Source of the DNA: Bdellovibrionales bacterium RIFOXYD12_FULL_39_22
GTDB taxonomy: Bacteria; Bdellovibrionota; Bacteriovoracia; Bacteriovoracales; Bacteriovoracaceae
Assembly: GCA_001770205.1 (NCBI GenBank)
Contig: MEQL01000039.1
Span: forward strand, 198,787 to 262,786
Length of the DNA stretch: 64,000 nt
Direction of reading: 5' to 3'
Positions 18,151 to 26,929 of the stretch are shown here, one piece after another. The notes under the pieces were generated by a model. That model ran no database searches and was not told the DNA's origin. It worked only from the letters and a program-made list of their open reading frames with translations. The translations under genes and the position numbers were made by a program. Every line of letters starts with the position of its first letter. Position 1 is the first letter of the stretch.

Positions 18151-18586
18151 ATTTATAAAATCCCCAGATCTTAATCTTGGGAAAAATTTTAAGATTGCGG
18201 GAAATCGCCTGGCATTTGGCCACTCTTTAGAAGCCAATTTAATAATAAACGATGATGCAATTTGCTCGGCCATGTTCGTAGTAGAATTGCACGATTTTGA
18301 AATTGCAGTGGCATCTTTTGAAAAAGAGCGAGAAATTTTTTTTGTTAACAGCAAAAAATTTTCTGGTAAAAAAAAGATTGTCTTAAATGATATTATTCAA
18401 TTTGGAGACACTTCTTTTAAGCTCCTCGCTATAGAATTCACCCCTGATTATGATAACAAACACAAAATGTCTTATAACTACAAAGAAATTTTAAAAAACA
18501 ATATACCGTATAGCGACCTTTTACATGAACTGGAAAAAGAATTGATTTTAATTCAAACACTACAAAATGAACGAACAAAACGATAA
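18137..18586 (+). CDS. FHA-like domain protein
   Basis: 149 residues. The segment about 20-115 follows the forkhead-associated pattern: NRLAFGHSLEANLIINDDAI in place of the iGRs...i.d..vS motif, then paired strands ending VLNDIIQFGDTSFKLLAIE. The loop residues that contact phosphothreonine (the SxxH of true FHA) are degenerate (CSAMF), so phosphopeptide binding is uncertain. A short helical tail follows. It overlaps recG by 14 bases and the hydrolase gene by 20 bases, so all three are co-translated. Confidence 0.65.
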   Translation: MIEIEFIKSPDLNLGKNFKIAGNRLAFGHSLEANLIINDDAICSAMFVVELHDFEIAVASFEKEREIFFVNSKKFSGKKKIVLNDIIQFGDTSFKLLAIEFTPDYDNKHKMSYNYKEILKNNIPYSDLLHELEKELILIQTLQNERTKR

Positions 18587-19490
18587 CTTTTTTTTTGAAC
18601 ATAACTACCCTGCACATTTCACCACCAGTGATAAGATGCGTATTTTTTTTATCACCAATTTCCCTCACAATAATCAAGAAAATACTAAAAACTTGCCAAC
18701 CCTGATTTTTAACTATGGCCTAGTTTGCAGTAATGCTCACTGGCAACATCAGATCGCCTTTTTTTCTAAACAAGGTTACGACATTATTGTTCATGACTAT
18801 CGTGGCCATTACAGCTCTGGAACAATTAGCAACATGGCCAAAGATGCCACTTTCATAAAAATAGTTAATGATATTTATGAATTACTTTCCCATTTAAAAC
18901 GCACACGCATTGTAATGTTTGGACATAGCATGGGAGTAAATATCTCCTTGCAATTTGCGCTTACTCACCCCGAAATGCTAGAGAAGTTAGTTTTAATCTC
19001 TGGCTCGATTATTTCTCCCGATGAAATCATGATGGATTCACACATAGTAACCTATTTACGGCCAACTCTTAAATTTATCAGCGACTGCTTTCCTGGTGCT
19101 ACCGAAGAGTTATGGTCCAATGCCTTTATGAATCCACTTATTAAAAAGGGAGTTCATTTGGGTGGATTTAATACAAAAAAAGTATCCACTCAGTTTGTGG
19201 AGTTATACTTAAAACGAATTGGTCAACTTTCCCCTCAACTATTTTTTCAACTATTCCAAGAGATGCATGATCACAAAATTGCAACAGAATTATCCTCTAT
19301 AACCCCCCCCTCCTTAATAATTGCCGGAGATCAGGACAAGGTTATTCCACTACATGTGCAAACTTTGCTACAAAAAAAACTACCCAAGGCAGAATTATAT
19401 TTAGTGCGAAATGGCAGTCATGTGCCCCAGGCAGACTTCCCGGAAACAATCAATGAAAAAATTCTACGCTTTTTGACTGTCCCCTCCTGA
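18567..19490 (+). CDS. Alpha/beta-hydrolase
   Basis: 307 residues, no signal peptide. It has the alpha/beta-hydrolase order: oxyanion region FNYGLVCSNAHW, nucleophile elbow GHSMG (Ser near 127), acid AGDQDKVIP, and final His in NGSHVPQADFP. The lid (about 160-230) is helical. The substrate cannot be read from the sequence; esterase, lipase or haloperoxidase-like activity would all fit. The start overlaps the FHA-like gene by 20 bases. Confidence 0.88.
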   Translation: MNEQNDNFFFEHNYPAHFTTSDKMRIFFITNFPHNNQENTKNLPTLIFNYGLVCSNAHWQHQIAFFSKQGYDIIVHDYRGHYSSGTISNMAKDATFIKIVNDIYELLSHLKRTRIVMFGHSMGVNISLQFALTHPEMLEKLVLISGSIISPDEIMMDSHIVTYLRPTLKFISDCFPGATEELWSNAFMNPLIKKGVHLGGFNTKKVSTQFVELYLKRIGQLSPQLFFQLFQEMHDHKIATELSSITPPSLIIAGDQDKVIPLHVQTLLQKKLPKAELYLVRNGSHVPQADFPETINEKILRFLTVPS

Positions 19491-19584
19491 CAATCTTCCA
19501 GGTAATTTTTTCCCTCTAACTCTCAAATTAATACCATGGTAAAATATCCCTGGCCGAAAGATAAATATTTTTATGGAGGAAAAT

Positions 19585-20646
19585 ATGATTAGGATACTAC
19601 TATTTATTTCTACAGGACTTATGCTTTTACTGTCATGTGCCACCAACACACCAGCGGAAAACAAAACGGCAACAGCTAAAACTTCCGTTGAGCGAAAAAC
19701 TGCCAGTGATGATGGATCTGATGCCATTTTTGAAAAATTCCCCATAATAGGAGAAGTAAAAACTGCGCCCAACAAAAATCAATTGGCACTTATAAAGCAA
19801 GTGAACAATTTTTCACCTGATGCGAAACTAAAAAAGGAAGAGATGAAATGGGCAACAGATTCTAACTGGAAACTAGCGCATACGGATATCTGTTTTGACA
19901 CCGCAGTTTCAACAATGGAAATAAATTACTGTTCAGATAGAAATATGCAGCATCTAAATGGAACTTTGTTGGCCGAGTTTCAGCAATGGAAAAGAGATGT
20001 TCGTTCTAATAAGCGATTTCGCGATAGTAAAAATGAAATTTTACTAACAAAATTTTTGCAAAATGCCGCTATTGCTAAAAGCAAGATAGTTGATGATTTG
20101 TGTGAAGCTGGTTCCATGAGTTGGTGGGGAGGGTCTGCCCGCTCAGCAGCGTTAATGGGGTGTCATTCCGTGTTTTTAAAAGATATGTCAGAGTTTGAAG
20201 TTTTGGCCGCAATCGCTAAATATGTAGAACCAACTCCTCCACTTAATGAGCAAAGCGATGAATACTACGCCCCAACAAAGGCAGATAGTGTTATTGCTAA
20301 GAAAATAATGTTAGTAAAAAACGATGCCAGCGGACAGATTTCTTCCACTGATTTAGCATTTGCCGACAAATGCTTAAATGACGAATACAAAGCAGTAATA
20401 GAGCATTATAAGACATCTTATGGCACAGTCGAAGAAGTACTAACTTCGGCAATGAATGCGCTTAAGGCCCAAGAAAAGGCCTGGATTACTTATCGAGATG
20501 CCTACTGCCAAGCTTACTCTTTCTTTTTGCTTCCCCAGGTTGAAGATCACATGCAATATGGTGCAGCAGCACGTGTTGAGTGCCTAACAGATTTAACCTA
20601 TAAACAGGTTAATGTTTTAAAAACGCTTGATCGTGATGACGAGTAG
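19585..20646 (+). CDS. Lipoprotein with LprI-like (DUF1311) C-terminal domain
   Basis: 353 residues from the ATG at 19585, chosen because GGAGG (19575-19579) sits six bases before it; the upstream in-frame ATG at 19573 overlaps that site. The signal peptide ends LLLSCA (lipobox). The C-terminal region (about 250-340) matches the LprI/DUF1311 pattern of a short helical repeat, with LKAQEKAWITYRDAYCQAY, then AARVECLTDLTYKQ. LprI of Mycobacterium inhibits lysozyme; the domain is widespread and often of unknown role. An earlier segment (CFDTAVSTMEINYCSDR, ...LLAEFQQWKRDV) looks like a second, decayed copy. Confidence 0.75.
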   Translation: MIRILLFISTGLMLLLSCATNTPAENKTATAKTSVERKTASDDGSDAIFEKFPIIGEVKTAPNKNQLALIKQVNNFSPDAKLKKEEMKWATDSNWKLAHTDICFDTAVSTMEINYCSDRNMQHLNGTLLAEFQQWKRDVRSNKRFRDSKNEILLTKFLQNAAIAKSKIVDDLCEAGSMSWWGGSARSAALMGCHSVFLKDMSEFEVLAAIAKYVEPTPPLNEQSDEYYAPTKADSVIAKKIMLVKNDASGQISSTDLAFADKCLNDEYKAVIEHYKTSYGTVEEVLTSAMNALKAQEKAWITYRDAYCQAYSFFLLPQVEDHMQYGAAARVECLTDLTYKQVNVLKTLDRDDE

Positions 20647-20655
20647 ACTTGTTTT

Positions 20656-21093
20656 TTATAGCTTCTGACAATTAAAACGTTCTCGAAGATATATTACGCG
20701 TGGTGGCCAAAAAATGGCACCACGCTCTGTCTCTACCGATAAAACAATAGATAAATCTTCATCTCCAACATTAAAAGCACTTACGTAGGTAAATTTCCTT
20801 CCGTCCACCTTTTGATGCCCATGTGCTATCTTTGTGTCTGGATCAATCGTTGCCCAATTAACATTAAGATTTTTCGTGGCCTCTAAAAAAGCAAAGAGGG
20901 TATTCTCGTATGGCATTTCGCCCTGCTTATAGATAATCGCACAGGCATTGATTCCACAATCATAGGACTCTTGTAGTTGTACATTCTCAATATTGGGATC
21001 AGCATTAAGACCATTTAGTAGTACTCTCTCACAATCATTGGCAAAGATTTTTGTCGAAACAATGATTAAAAGCATAATAATAACTGATTTCAT
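20656..21093 (-). CDS. Secreted protein of unknown function
   Basis: 145 residues. The signal peptide (MKSVIIMLLIIVSTKIFA) is clear, and there are four Cys residues after it, likely disulfide-bonded in the periplasm. The mature part is a small alternating beta/helix domain. Family not recognised. It lies 12 bases downstream of tpx on the same strand, so it is probably co-transcribed, and is convergent with the LprI-like lipoprotein gene. Confidence 0.7.
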   Translation of the reverse strand: MKSVIIMLLIIVSTKIFANDCERVLLNGLNADPNIENVQLQESYDCGINACAIIYKQGEMPYENTLFAFLEATKNLNVNWATIDPDTKIAHGHQKVDGRKFTYVSAFNVGDEDLSIVLSVETERGAIFWPPRVIYLRERFNCQKL

Positions 21094-21105
21094 AATTTTA
21101 TCTCC

Positions 21106-21606
21106 TTAAGAAACGGCCGCAAGGGCCTTGTCATATTGTGGTTCTTGGGCAATTTCTGGAACTTGTTCTGTATATATAACTTTATTATTTTCATCCAACA
21201 CTACAATCGCACGGGAGAGTAATCCGGCCAACGGCCCATCAATAATACGTACACCATAATCTTCCCCAAAGGCCTTGCTGCGTAATTCGCTTAACATTAC
21301 AACGTTGGCAATACCTTCTGCTTCGCAAAATCTTTTCTGGGCAAAAGGCAAATCACAGGAGATGGTGAGAATTACAGTATTTTTTATCTTACTTGCTTCA
21401 TTATTAAAACGCCGGGCCGAAGCGGCGCAAATGCCGGTATCAAGACTAGGAACAATATTTAAGATTTTTCTTTTTCCCGAAAAATCTTTTAGTGATACGT
21501 CTGACAAATCAGATTTTGTTAACTTGAAATCACGTGCCATACTTTTTAGTGCGGGTAAACTTCCAGAAGTATTAATAGAATTTCCTTTTAACGTTATTTT
21601 TGTCAT
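21106..21606 (-). CDS. tpx: Thiol peroxidase, 2-Cys peroxiredoxin Tpx type
   Basis: 166 residues, usual length. Tpx reduces hydrogen peroxide and alkyl hydroperoxides with electrons from thioredoxin. The peroxidatic site is PSLDTGICAASARRFN (Thr and Cys in the TxxC order) and the resolving Cys lies in SCDLPFAQKRFC, both matching the family. An extra Cys in ISCDLP is unusual but not informative. The start has a GGAGGC ribosome site. Confidence 0.95.
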   Translation of the reverse strand: MTKITLKGNSINTSGSLPALKSMARDFKLTKSDLSDVSLKDFSGKRKILNIVPSLDTGICAASARRFNNEASKIKNTVILTISCDLPFAQKRFCEAEGIANVVMLSELRSKAFGEDYGVRIIDGPLAGLLSRAIVVLDENNKVIYTEQVPEIAQEPQYDKALAAVS

Positions 21607-21656
21607 CGCGTATGCCTCCTAATTGTAATTATTCTTAGCACTAGAAATATTTATCT

Positions 21657-21890
21657 TTATTTCAGAGAAATAAGTAGCTTACTCCAAATTGCTTTGTCTA
21701 CATTAATAATTTTATGGGCGCCCTCTTCACTAATAACTGAGCCATCTCTTAGCGCAATCACGGCATTTTTTAATTCTTCCACACGAGAAAGCAGTTTAGT
21801 GTTTTGTTCTAACAATCCTTCTACATCATCGCATGCTTTTTTTGCCCAATAGCCAATCTCTTTGTAACTCATATTTTTGCTATATTCCAT
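21657..21890 (-). CDS. Small helical protein of unknown function
   Basis: 77 residues. It is charged and predicted mostly helical, with a heptad-like stretch LLEQNTKLLSRVEELKNAVIAL (split here only by reading; about residues 21-42). It lies 8 bases after the glycosyltransferase gene on the same strand, so it is likely part of that transcript. No family recognised. Confidence 0.6.
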   Translation of the reverse strand: MEYSKNMSYKEIGYWAKKACDDVEGLLEQNTKLLSRVEELKNAVIALRDGSVISEEGAHKIINVDKAIWSKLLISLK

Positions 21891-21898
21891 TGATGCTC

Positions 21899-22942
21899 CT
21901 ATATTTTAAGTTCGGAATGGATAAAATCTACAACTTCACCAATATTGGAAATCTGTTTTGTTTCTAAATCGGTAGTGACCCTAACAGGAACTTCTTGGGC
22001 CAACTTAACAAGAACCGGAGATAATCGAAAATATTTAATAAAAGGAATTTGTTCATTTTGATTAATAAAAACAAAGGCCTTTTTCCCTAAATAACTGGCC
22101 AAATTTGCCACCCAAAACTCATCAGTTATCACACTTAACGATTCCTCAATCAGTACCCTTAAAAGTTCTGGCCCCGTAGTAGTTATAATTTTAAAACTAT
22201 TTTTTCCTTCCGAATTATCGGCAGATGATTTGAAAATATCTAGTAAGTTTTGTTTTTCAGTATCACTACGATTATCCACTATAATAAATTTCTGGGAGAT
22301 AAAACAATCAAAAAAACTTTTCCAAAGCGGCAAATTTTTTGATTCATTAATGCTAATAAGGAAGTGCTGTTTTTCATCGAAAGCTATGGGGGTGGCGGGG
22401 ACAGAGCTTGCTTCATTTCCAGATGAAGGAGTTGATTCATCTGGAAACAGCACTGGATCTGGGGGAATTTCAATATCACATATCTTTAGATTATCGAATT
22501 TTTTACCAGTATAGTCTTCCAGTAGATGTAAGTAATACTCATCATAGATGCGCTTAAGGCCTTGGGCCTTTTTTATTTTTTTTGTAAGCCACAACCGATT
22601 AGCGCCATTAACCATGCCAATTCGCTCACGTGCACGAAAAGTTATTCCCATAAAAGCAGATTTAAAAGAATCTTCCAGGTCAAAAAAAAGATCGATATTA
22701 AAAACATCCAAAAGATTATAGCTGTAATGATGAATTCCCCAGAGGGAATTCTTCTTCAAGGGAAATGAATAGCTTTTAACATTTAGCTTGGTATTTAAAA
22801 ACTTACACAGATCTGGCAAGTCATCGTTTACTATTAAGTTTATTTCGGCATCAACAAACTCTGTTCGCAGTGCATGGAAAAATGGAAATGCTAAAATTAA
22901 TTCATCTCTCTTGGCGGGGCCCTTGATTAAAATTTTTTTCAT
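21899..22942 (-). CDS. Glycosyltransferase family 9-like (heptosyltransferase-like)
   Basis: 347 residues with two Rossmann-like halves. The N-terminus ILIKGPAKRDELILAFPFFHALR follows the GT9 start (the conserved GD.. is replaced by KRDE), and NIDLFFDLE matches the D-hLhDL strand. The C-terminal half contains ITTTGPELLRVLIEESLSVITDEFWVANLAS, corresponding to the region that holds the nucleotide-sugar in WaaC/WaaF, though the usual S..T.D.G...H is weak. A role in lipopolysaccharide core synthesis is inferred. Its start overlaps the upstream EI24-type gene by four bases. Confidence 0.7.
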   Translation of the reverse strand: MKKILIKGPAKRDELILAFPFFHALRTEFVDAEINLIVNDDLPDLCKFLNTKLNVKSYSFPLKKNSLWGIHHYSYNLLDVFNIDLFFDLEDSFKSAFMGITFRARERIGMVNGANRLWLTKKIKKAQGLKRIYDEYYLHLLEDYTGKKFDNLKICDIEIPPDPVLFPDESTPSSGNEASSVPATPIAFDEKQHFLISINESKNLPLWKSFFDCFISQKFIIVDNRSDTEKQNLLDIFKSSADNSEGKNSFKIITTTGPELLRVLIEESLSVITDEFWVANLASYLGKKAFVFINQNEQIPFIKYFRLSPVLVKLAQEVPVRVTTDLETKQISNIGEVVDFIHSELKI

Positions 22943-23679
22943 AGGCCTTTCTCATTTGCTCGATGATGAACGATGGTGAAATAGATAACAGCAAAAGGAA
23001 AAGCAAAAAGATTAATTATGGGAAGCGACATAATAAATAAAAAAATTCCACCACTACCTAAATAGATTAAAAGATTACCCCGCAAATCGGCGAAACATTC
23101 CTTAAAACTTTGATTGTGTCGAGACCAGGAATAGTCAATAAATTGCACCGAAAACATCAGGGCCGTCAAAATAAAGCTAATGGGTGAGAGTATAGGGATT
23201 AGCCCGAGAACAAAAGCAAAGAGAGTAATCGCCATTATAAAGGCCAATTTTTTGCTTTCATTAATCAAAATGAATTTTATTCCACCCATCTTCTTTTTTA
23301 AATGGGAGAGTAGTTCTTCGTTGGCCACCCCCAAAAGGGCCTTTTCCGCACGTTCGCTAATGATATCATTTATGGGAGAGGCCATAAGCGAAACGAACAA
23401 AACAAAGGTCCAATTGATAATAAAAAACAACGTAATAGAAATAACGGCCAAGGCCAAATAGGAAAGAATACCCGAAAGATTGCCGGCCCCCAATCGATCC
23501 TCGATAAAGACTTTGGCATACTCCCAAACATCTGTAAAAAACCAAGTTCCCAAAAGAGCATATAAAATCAATCCGACAATAATGGGGATTAAGCTCAAAA
23601 GAATAATGAGCTTGTCTTTGTTGGCAACTGCTAATACTTCCCTAAAACTTTTCGTGACAATCTTAATTGAGCTAAACAT
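22939..23679 (-). CDS. EI24/CysZ-like membrane protein
   Basis: 246 residues with four or five hydrophobic helices (about 25-50, 75-100, 155-190, 205-235). The segment FVSLMASPINDIISERAEKALLG matches the EI24/CysZ signature (h..P..d...e.vE). CysZ proteins import sulfate; many EI24 homologues have unknown substrates. It is linked by overlap to the glycosyltransferase gene, which may point to an envelope role instead. Upstream is tig, 41 bases away. Confidence 0.75.
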   Translation of the reverse strand: MFSSIKIVTKSFREVLAVANKDKLIILLSLIPIIVGLILYALLGTWFFTDVWEYAKVFIEDRLGAGNLSGILSYLALAVISITLFFIINWTFVLFVSLMASPINDIISERAEKALLGVANEELLSHLKKKMGGIKFILINESKKLAFIMAITLFAFVLGLIPILSPISFILTALMFSVQFIDYSWSRHNQSFKECFADLRGNLLIYLGSGGIFLFIMSLPIINLFAFPFAVIYFTIVHHRANEKGL

Positions 23680-23720
23680 TTCTCAACGACTATAACTCGA
23701 AATTACATCTCTGGGAATAA

Positions 23721-25010
23721 TCAATTTTGCGAAACATTCATCTTGCTGATAAGCACTTCAAAGGTCTTTTCTTCTCTGATCTTATACATCAGGTTTTGCT
23801 TCATTTGCTTATCTTTTAAATAATACTCCTTAAGTGTTTCAAGGGGAAGGCCGGTCGCCTGAAAGGACTCTTCCATTTTCTTGTCAAAATCAGCATCGGC
23901 CACAGTGATTGCAAATTCGCGAGAAAGTGCTCCAAAAATTAGCCCTGCGCGTACTTGAAATTCCGCCTGAGAAGTTAGGTCAACGCCATTCTTTTTAAAA
24001 TAGTCTTCAACCGCATCTTCGTTATATCCATATCGATTTTTAAGTTCACCGGCCATTTGCTCTCGAATGGTATATTCTTGCTCATGAATAAGCGAAAGTG
24101 GAATATCAAATTTATTTTCTTCAACAAGTTTTTCTAAAATCTCTTTTTGTAATTTCCCTTCGGCCCGTTTTTTTGTTTGCTCTGCAAGTAATTTACGATT
24201 TTTAGTGAAGAATTCTTCTGTCGACTCATATCCAAATTCTTTTGCCAATTCTTCTGTTAGGGCCGGAACTTTTTTTTCTTTTATCTCTAAAACCTCTACT
24301 TCGAATTTAACTTTGACAGATTGCAACTCAACGGCATGATAATCGGCCGGGAAAGTAAGATTTAGAACACGATGATCTCCTTTTTTTGCACCTAAAAGGC
24401 CATCTTCGAATCCAGGTATAAAACTTTTAGAGCCAATTTCTAAGACAAAATCTTGTCCTTTCATATTTTCTGGACGCTCACCATTTTCTAGTTCTCCAGC
24501 GAAATTCAACACCGCATGCATTCCCTTGTCTAACCCAACCTCACCTTCAATCTCCACCATTTGAGCTTTGGAATCCAGGTATCTTTTCTTTAAATCTTCC
24601 AGGTCTTCATCGCTAACCTCAACACTGTCCATGGAAAAGTGATATTTTGAATAATCCTTTAGCTTTATTTCCGGAATGAACTCACAAATTACTTCAAAAC
24701 TAACGCTCTTGCCGGGATCATATTTTAGATTTTCCATAGATGGTTGACCGACAATAGATAATTTCTCCTCAGAAGTGGCCGCAAATGCCTTGGCCTGGAT
24801 AAAATTGTTAAGGGCATCTAACTCAACCTCTTTAGCATAAAATTTCTCAATCATATGCATCGGGGCCTTCCCTTTACGAAAACCTTTCATGTTCGATTCT
24901 TTTTGCTTTTTTACTAATTCTAATTTTATTTCTGCTGATAGATCTAATGTTTCAAAGTTAAATTTGAATTTTTTTGTACAACCGTTAATGTCTTCGATGG
25001 AATAGGACAT
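23721..25010 (-). CDS. tig: Trigger factor, ribosome-associated chaperone and prolyl isomerase
   Basis: 429 residues, usual length. The N-terminal ribosome-binding loop is MKGFRKGKAPMHMI (GFRxGxxP signature, about 41-54). The FKBP-type domain (about 145-250) ends FPADYHAVELQSVKVKFEVEV, and a long helical C-terminal chaperone arm follows. The usual downstream clpP-clpX pair is absent: an EI24-type gene follows instead. A strong promoter lies just upstream. Confidence 0.96.
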   Translation of the reverse strand: MSYSIEDINGCTKKFKFNFETLDLSAEIKLELVKKQKESNMKGFRKGKAPMHMIEKFYAKEVELDALNNFIQAKAFAATSEEKLSIVGQPSMENLKYDPGKSVSFEVICEFIPEIKLKDYSKYHFSMDSVEVSDEDLEDLKKRYLDSKAQMVEIEGEVGLDKGMHAVLNFAGELENGERPENMKGQDFVLEIGSKSFIPGFEDGLLGAKKGDHRVLNLTFPADYHAVELQSVKVKFEVEVLEIKEKKVPALTEELAKEFGYESTEEFFTKNRKLLAEQTKKRAEGKLQKEILEKLVEENKFDIPLSLIHEQEYTIREQMAGELKNRYGYNEDAVEDYFKKNGVDLTSQAEFQVRAGLIFGALSREFAITVADADFDKKMEESFQATGLPLETLKEYYLKDKQMKQNLMYKIREEKTFEVLISKMNVSQN

Positions 25011-25050
25011 GATTCACCTCTGTTGATTGGTTTTTTAAATAAGCTGGTGG

Positions 25051-25079
25051 AAAATAACTATTAAGCGGCAATTTGTCAA
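25051..25079 (-). promoter_or_regulatory. Candidate sigma-70 promoter for tig
   Basis: On the - strand: TTGACA (25079-25074, consensus -35), 17 bases, then TATTTT (25056-25051), about 40 bases before the tig ATG. It lies in the 88-base gap between truA and tig. Confidence 0.6.
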
Positions 25080-25098
25080 ATAGAGAGAGGGTTATCTG

Positions 25099-25905
25099 TT
25101 AATAGTGAACTTCCGCTAGGTAGAGGCCTTCTGGATCGGCCACAAAGCCAACTTTTTTGACGCCGTAAGGAGCTACCAGGGCCGCGGCAATGTCAGTTTC
25201 TTTGATTTTTCCTCTTCCTAAATTAAAAAGAGCACCAACTATTAAACGCACCATTTGCTTCAAAAAGCCACTGCCTCTGATTCTAAACAGGTAATAGTTT
25301 GCTGTCGCGCCAGAAGACGCCAGGTTAATCCAGGGATGTCCTCCATTTATTGGTTCTAGGGAAAATTCAAAAATTTCACGAATAGTGGATTTAACCTCTG
25401 TTCCTGTACAGCTAAAATTACAGAAATCATGTTTCCCTAAAAAAAGCCGGCCACCATTTTTCATGGCCGCAATATCTATTTCATACGGATATTGGGCCAC
25501 TAATTCGCGATCGAAAGGAGAGATAATGGTACTAGTAGAAAAACAGTAAATATACTCTTTCCATTTTGCGTTGTAGATCGGATGAAAACTCTCATCTATT
25601 TTTTTTACCTCTAAAATTCGAATATCTGCCGGTATAAGTGCATTAAGAGCGCGCTGAAGTCCAATTGGTTCAATCATGAATGGCAAATCCATTCGAATAA
25701 CCTGCCCCAGCGCATGCACACCGGCATCCGTTCTTCCAGAACCAATGGTGTGAATAAGTTCACTTTTGGTTATTTTTTTTAAGGCATAATTAATTTCACC
25801 CTGAATAGTCTTTCCCGCTTGGCCATTTTGAATTTGCCAGCCATTATAATTTGTTCCCTTGTATTGAATGGTGGCCGAAAAAGAGTGAACTCTAGAGATA
25901 TTCAA
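25099..25905 (-). CDS. truA: tRNA pseudouridine(38-40) synthase
   Basis: 268 residues. TruA isomerises U38-U40 in the anticodon arm. The catalytic motif GRTDAGVHALGQV (about 57-69, Asp nucleophile) is intact, and IRGSGFLKQMVR and the YGVKKVGFVADPEGLYL end match the family. The start overlaps the preceding gene by 14 bases. Confidence 0.96.
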   Translation of the reverse strand: MNISRVHSFSATIQYKGTNYNGWQIQNGQAGKTIQGEINYALKKITKSELIHTIGSGRTDAGVHALGQVIRMDLPFMIEPIGLQRALNALIPADIRILEVKKIDESFHPIYNAKWKEYIYCFSTSTIISPFDRELVAQYPYEIDIAAMKNGGRLFLGKHDFCNFSCTGTEVKSTIREIFEFSLEPINGGHPWINLASSGATANYYLFRIRGSGFLKQMVRLIVGALFNLGRGKIKETDIAAALVAPYGVKKVGFVADPEGLYLAEVHY

Positions 25906-26929
25906 AGGTGATTCCTACACCGAAAGTTACTCCAGAGATAGTTATGTCATCCTGGAAATTGGAAAGATTGTGCATTCGGGCCATGATATTAAAATATTGT
26001 TTGGTAATACCCATCGACGAATATAACGCCGCTCCAGAGGAGGCCATTGCGTTGGAGAGGGCAAAGCGAAATTTTGCTTCCGCAAAATAGCCAGTTCCCA
26101 TTTGAATTTTAGTTTTATCACTATCATCATCTTTTAAATCATTGCGATTTTGAGAGAGCATTGCCAAAGTTGCTCCACCGCTCCCGCAAAGCTTAATCCA
26201 GGTAGAAACAGGAATTTCAAGGGATAGGCCAAGATCTATTGGGATAGTCCAAATTTTAAATTCTGTGTGACTTTTTGTCTGTGATGTTTGAAAAAGGCCA
26301 ACTCCGCGATTAAATCCTGCACTGATATTTGCAACAATCCCGAGATCAATGAAATAGCGCATGAAAAATTTTTGAAACTCGATTTCCAAAAAACCAACAT
26401 TAACGGCATCCTTGTCATCTTGAAAGGTTTTTTTAAAAATATTCTTACTATCTTTGTAGTTGAAATTATTTTGATAATAATTAAGTCCAAAGCCACTTCG
26501 CCCTTTGTTGGAAATTGAACGCATAAGATCTATTTTGCGGGTAGAGATATATTCATTACCCTCATCAAAAGTCCCCGTTAGTGTTTGGCCAGTTGACTGT
26601 CTAGAAGCTTCGCGATCAAGTAGTGATCTGCTGCTAATATCTTGCGCCTCCGAGGGACTTTCTCCTAGATGGCGATCCGCACGATCAATCACGAAACTCT
26701 CAAATTCTTTGTTACTCTCGACTAAATCTAATGGGCCAGGGCCTCGCTCAACACCACCCAAAAAAGTATCATTGGCCTTATAATCTTCTAGCACTGTTTC
26801 AATGCCCTCTTCGGCCGGAACCTCTCCCGGCATATATTGGCCAAAACCATTATGAGAACAACGCACAAAAAGTAGTATTGTGAAAAAGAGAATCAACATT
26901 AGTCGTCTATTTCTGACTTTCAACGACAT
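25892..26929 (-). CDS. Outer-membrane-type barrel protein, lipoprotein-like start
   Basis: 345 residues from an ATG at 26929; ATG at 26935 is equally possible, with AAGGTGA ahead. Longer starts run deep into pssA. The N-terminus has a hydrophobic signal (LMLILFFTILLFVRCSHNG, with a possible lipobox Cys). Residues about 60-150 are polar and disordered-looking. From about 150 on, alternating amphipathic strands (GFGLNYYQNNF, EFKIWTIPIDLGLSLEIP, YFAEAKFRFAL) and the aromatic last strand VGITFEYL suggest an outer-membrane beta-barrel. Function unknown. It overlaps pssA by 23 bases and truA by 14. Confidence 0.65.
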   Translation of the reverse strand: MSLKVRNRRLMLILFFTILLFVRCSHNGFGQYMPGEVPAEEGIETVLEDYKANDTFLGGVERGPGPLDLVESNKEFESFVIDRADRHLGESPSEAQDISSRSLLDREASRQSTGQTLTGTFDEGNEYISTRKIDLMRSISNKGRSGFGLNYYQNNFNYKDSKNIFKKTFQDDKDAVNVGFLEIEFQKFFMRYFIDLGIVANISAGFNRGVGLFQTSQTKSHTEFKIWTIPIDLGLSLEIPVSTWIKLCGSGGATLAMLSQNRNDLKDDDSDKTKIQMGTGYFAEAKFRFALSNAMASSGAALYSSMGITKQYFNIMARMHNLSNFQDDITISGVTFGVGITFEYL

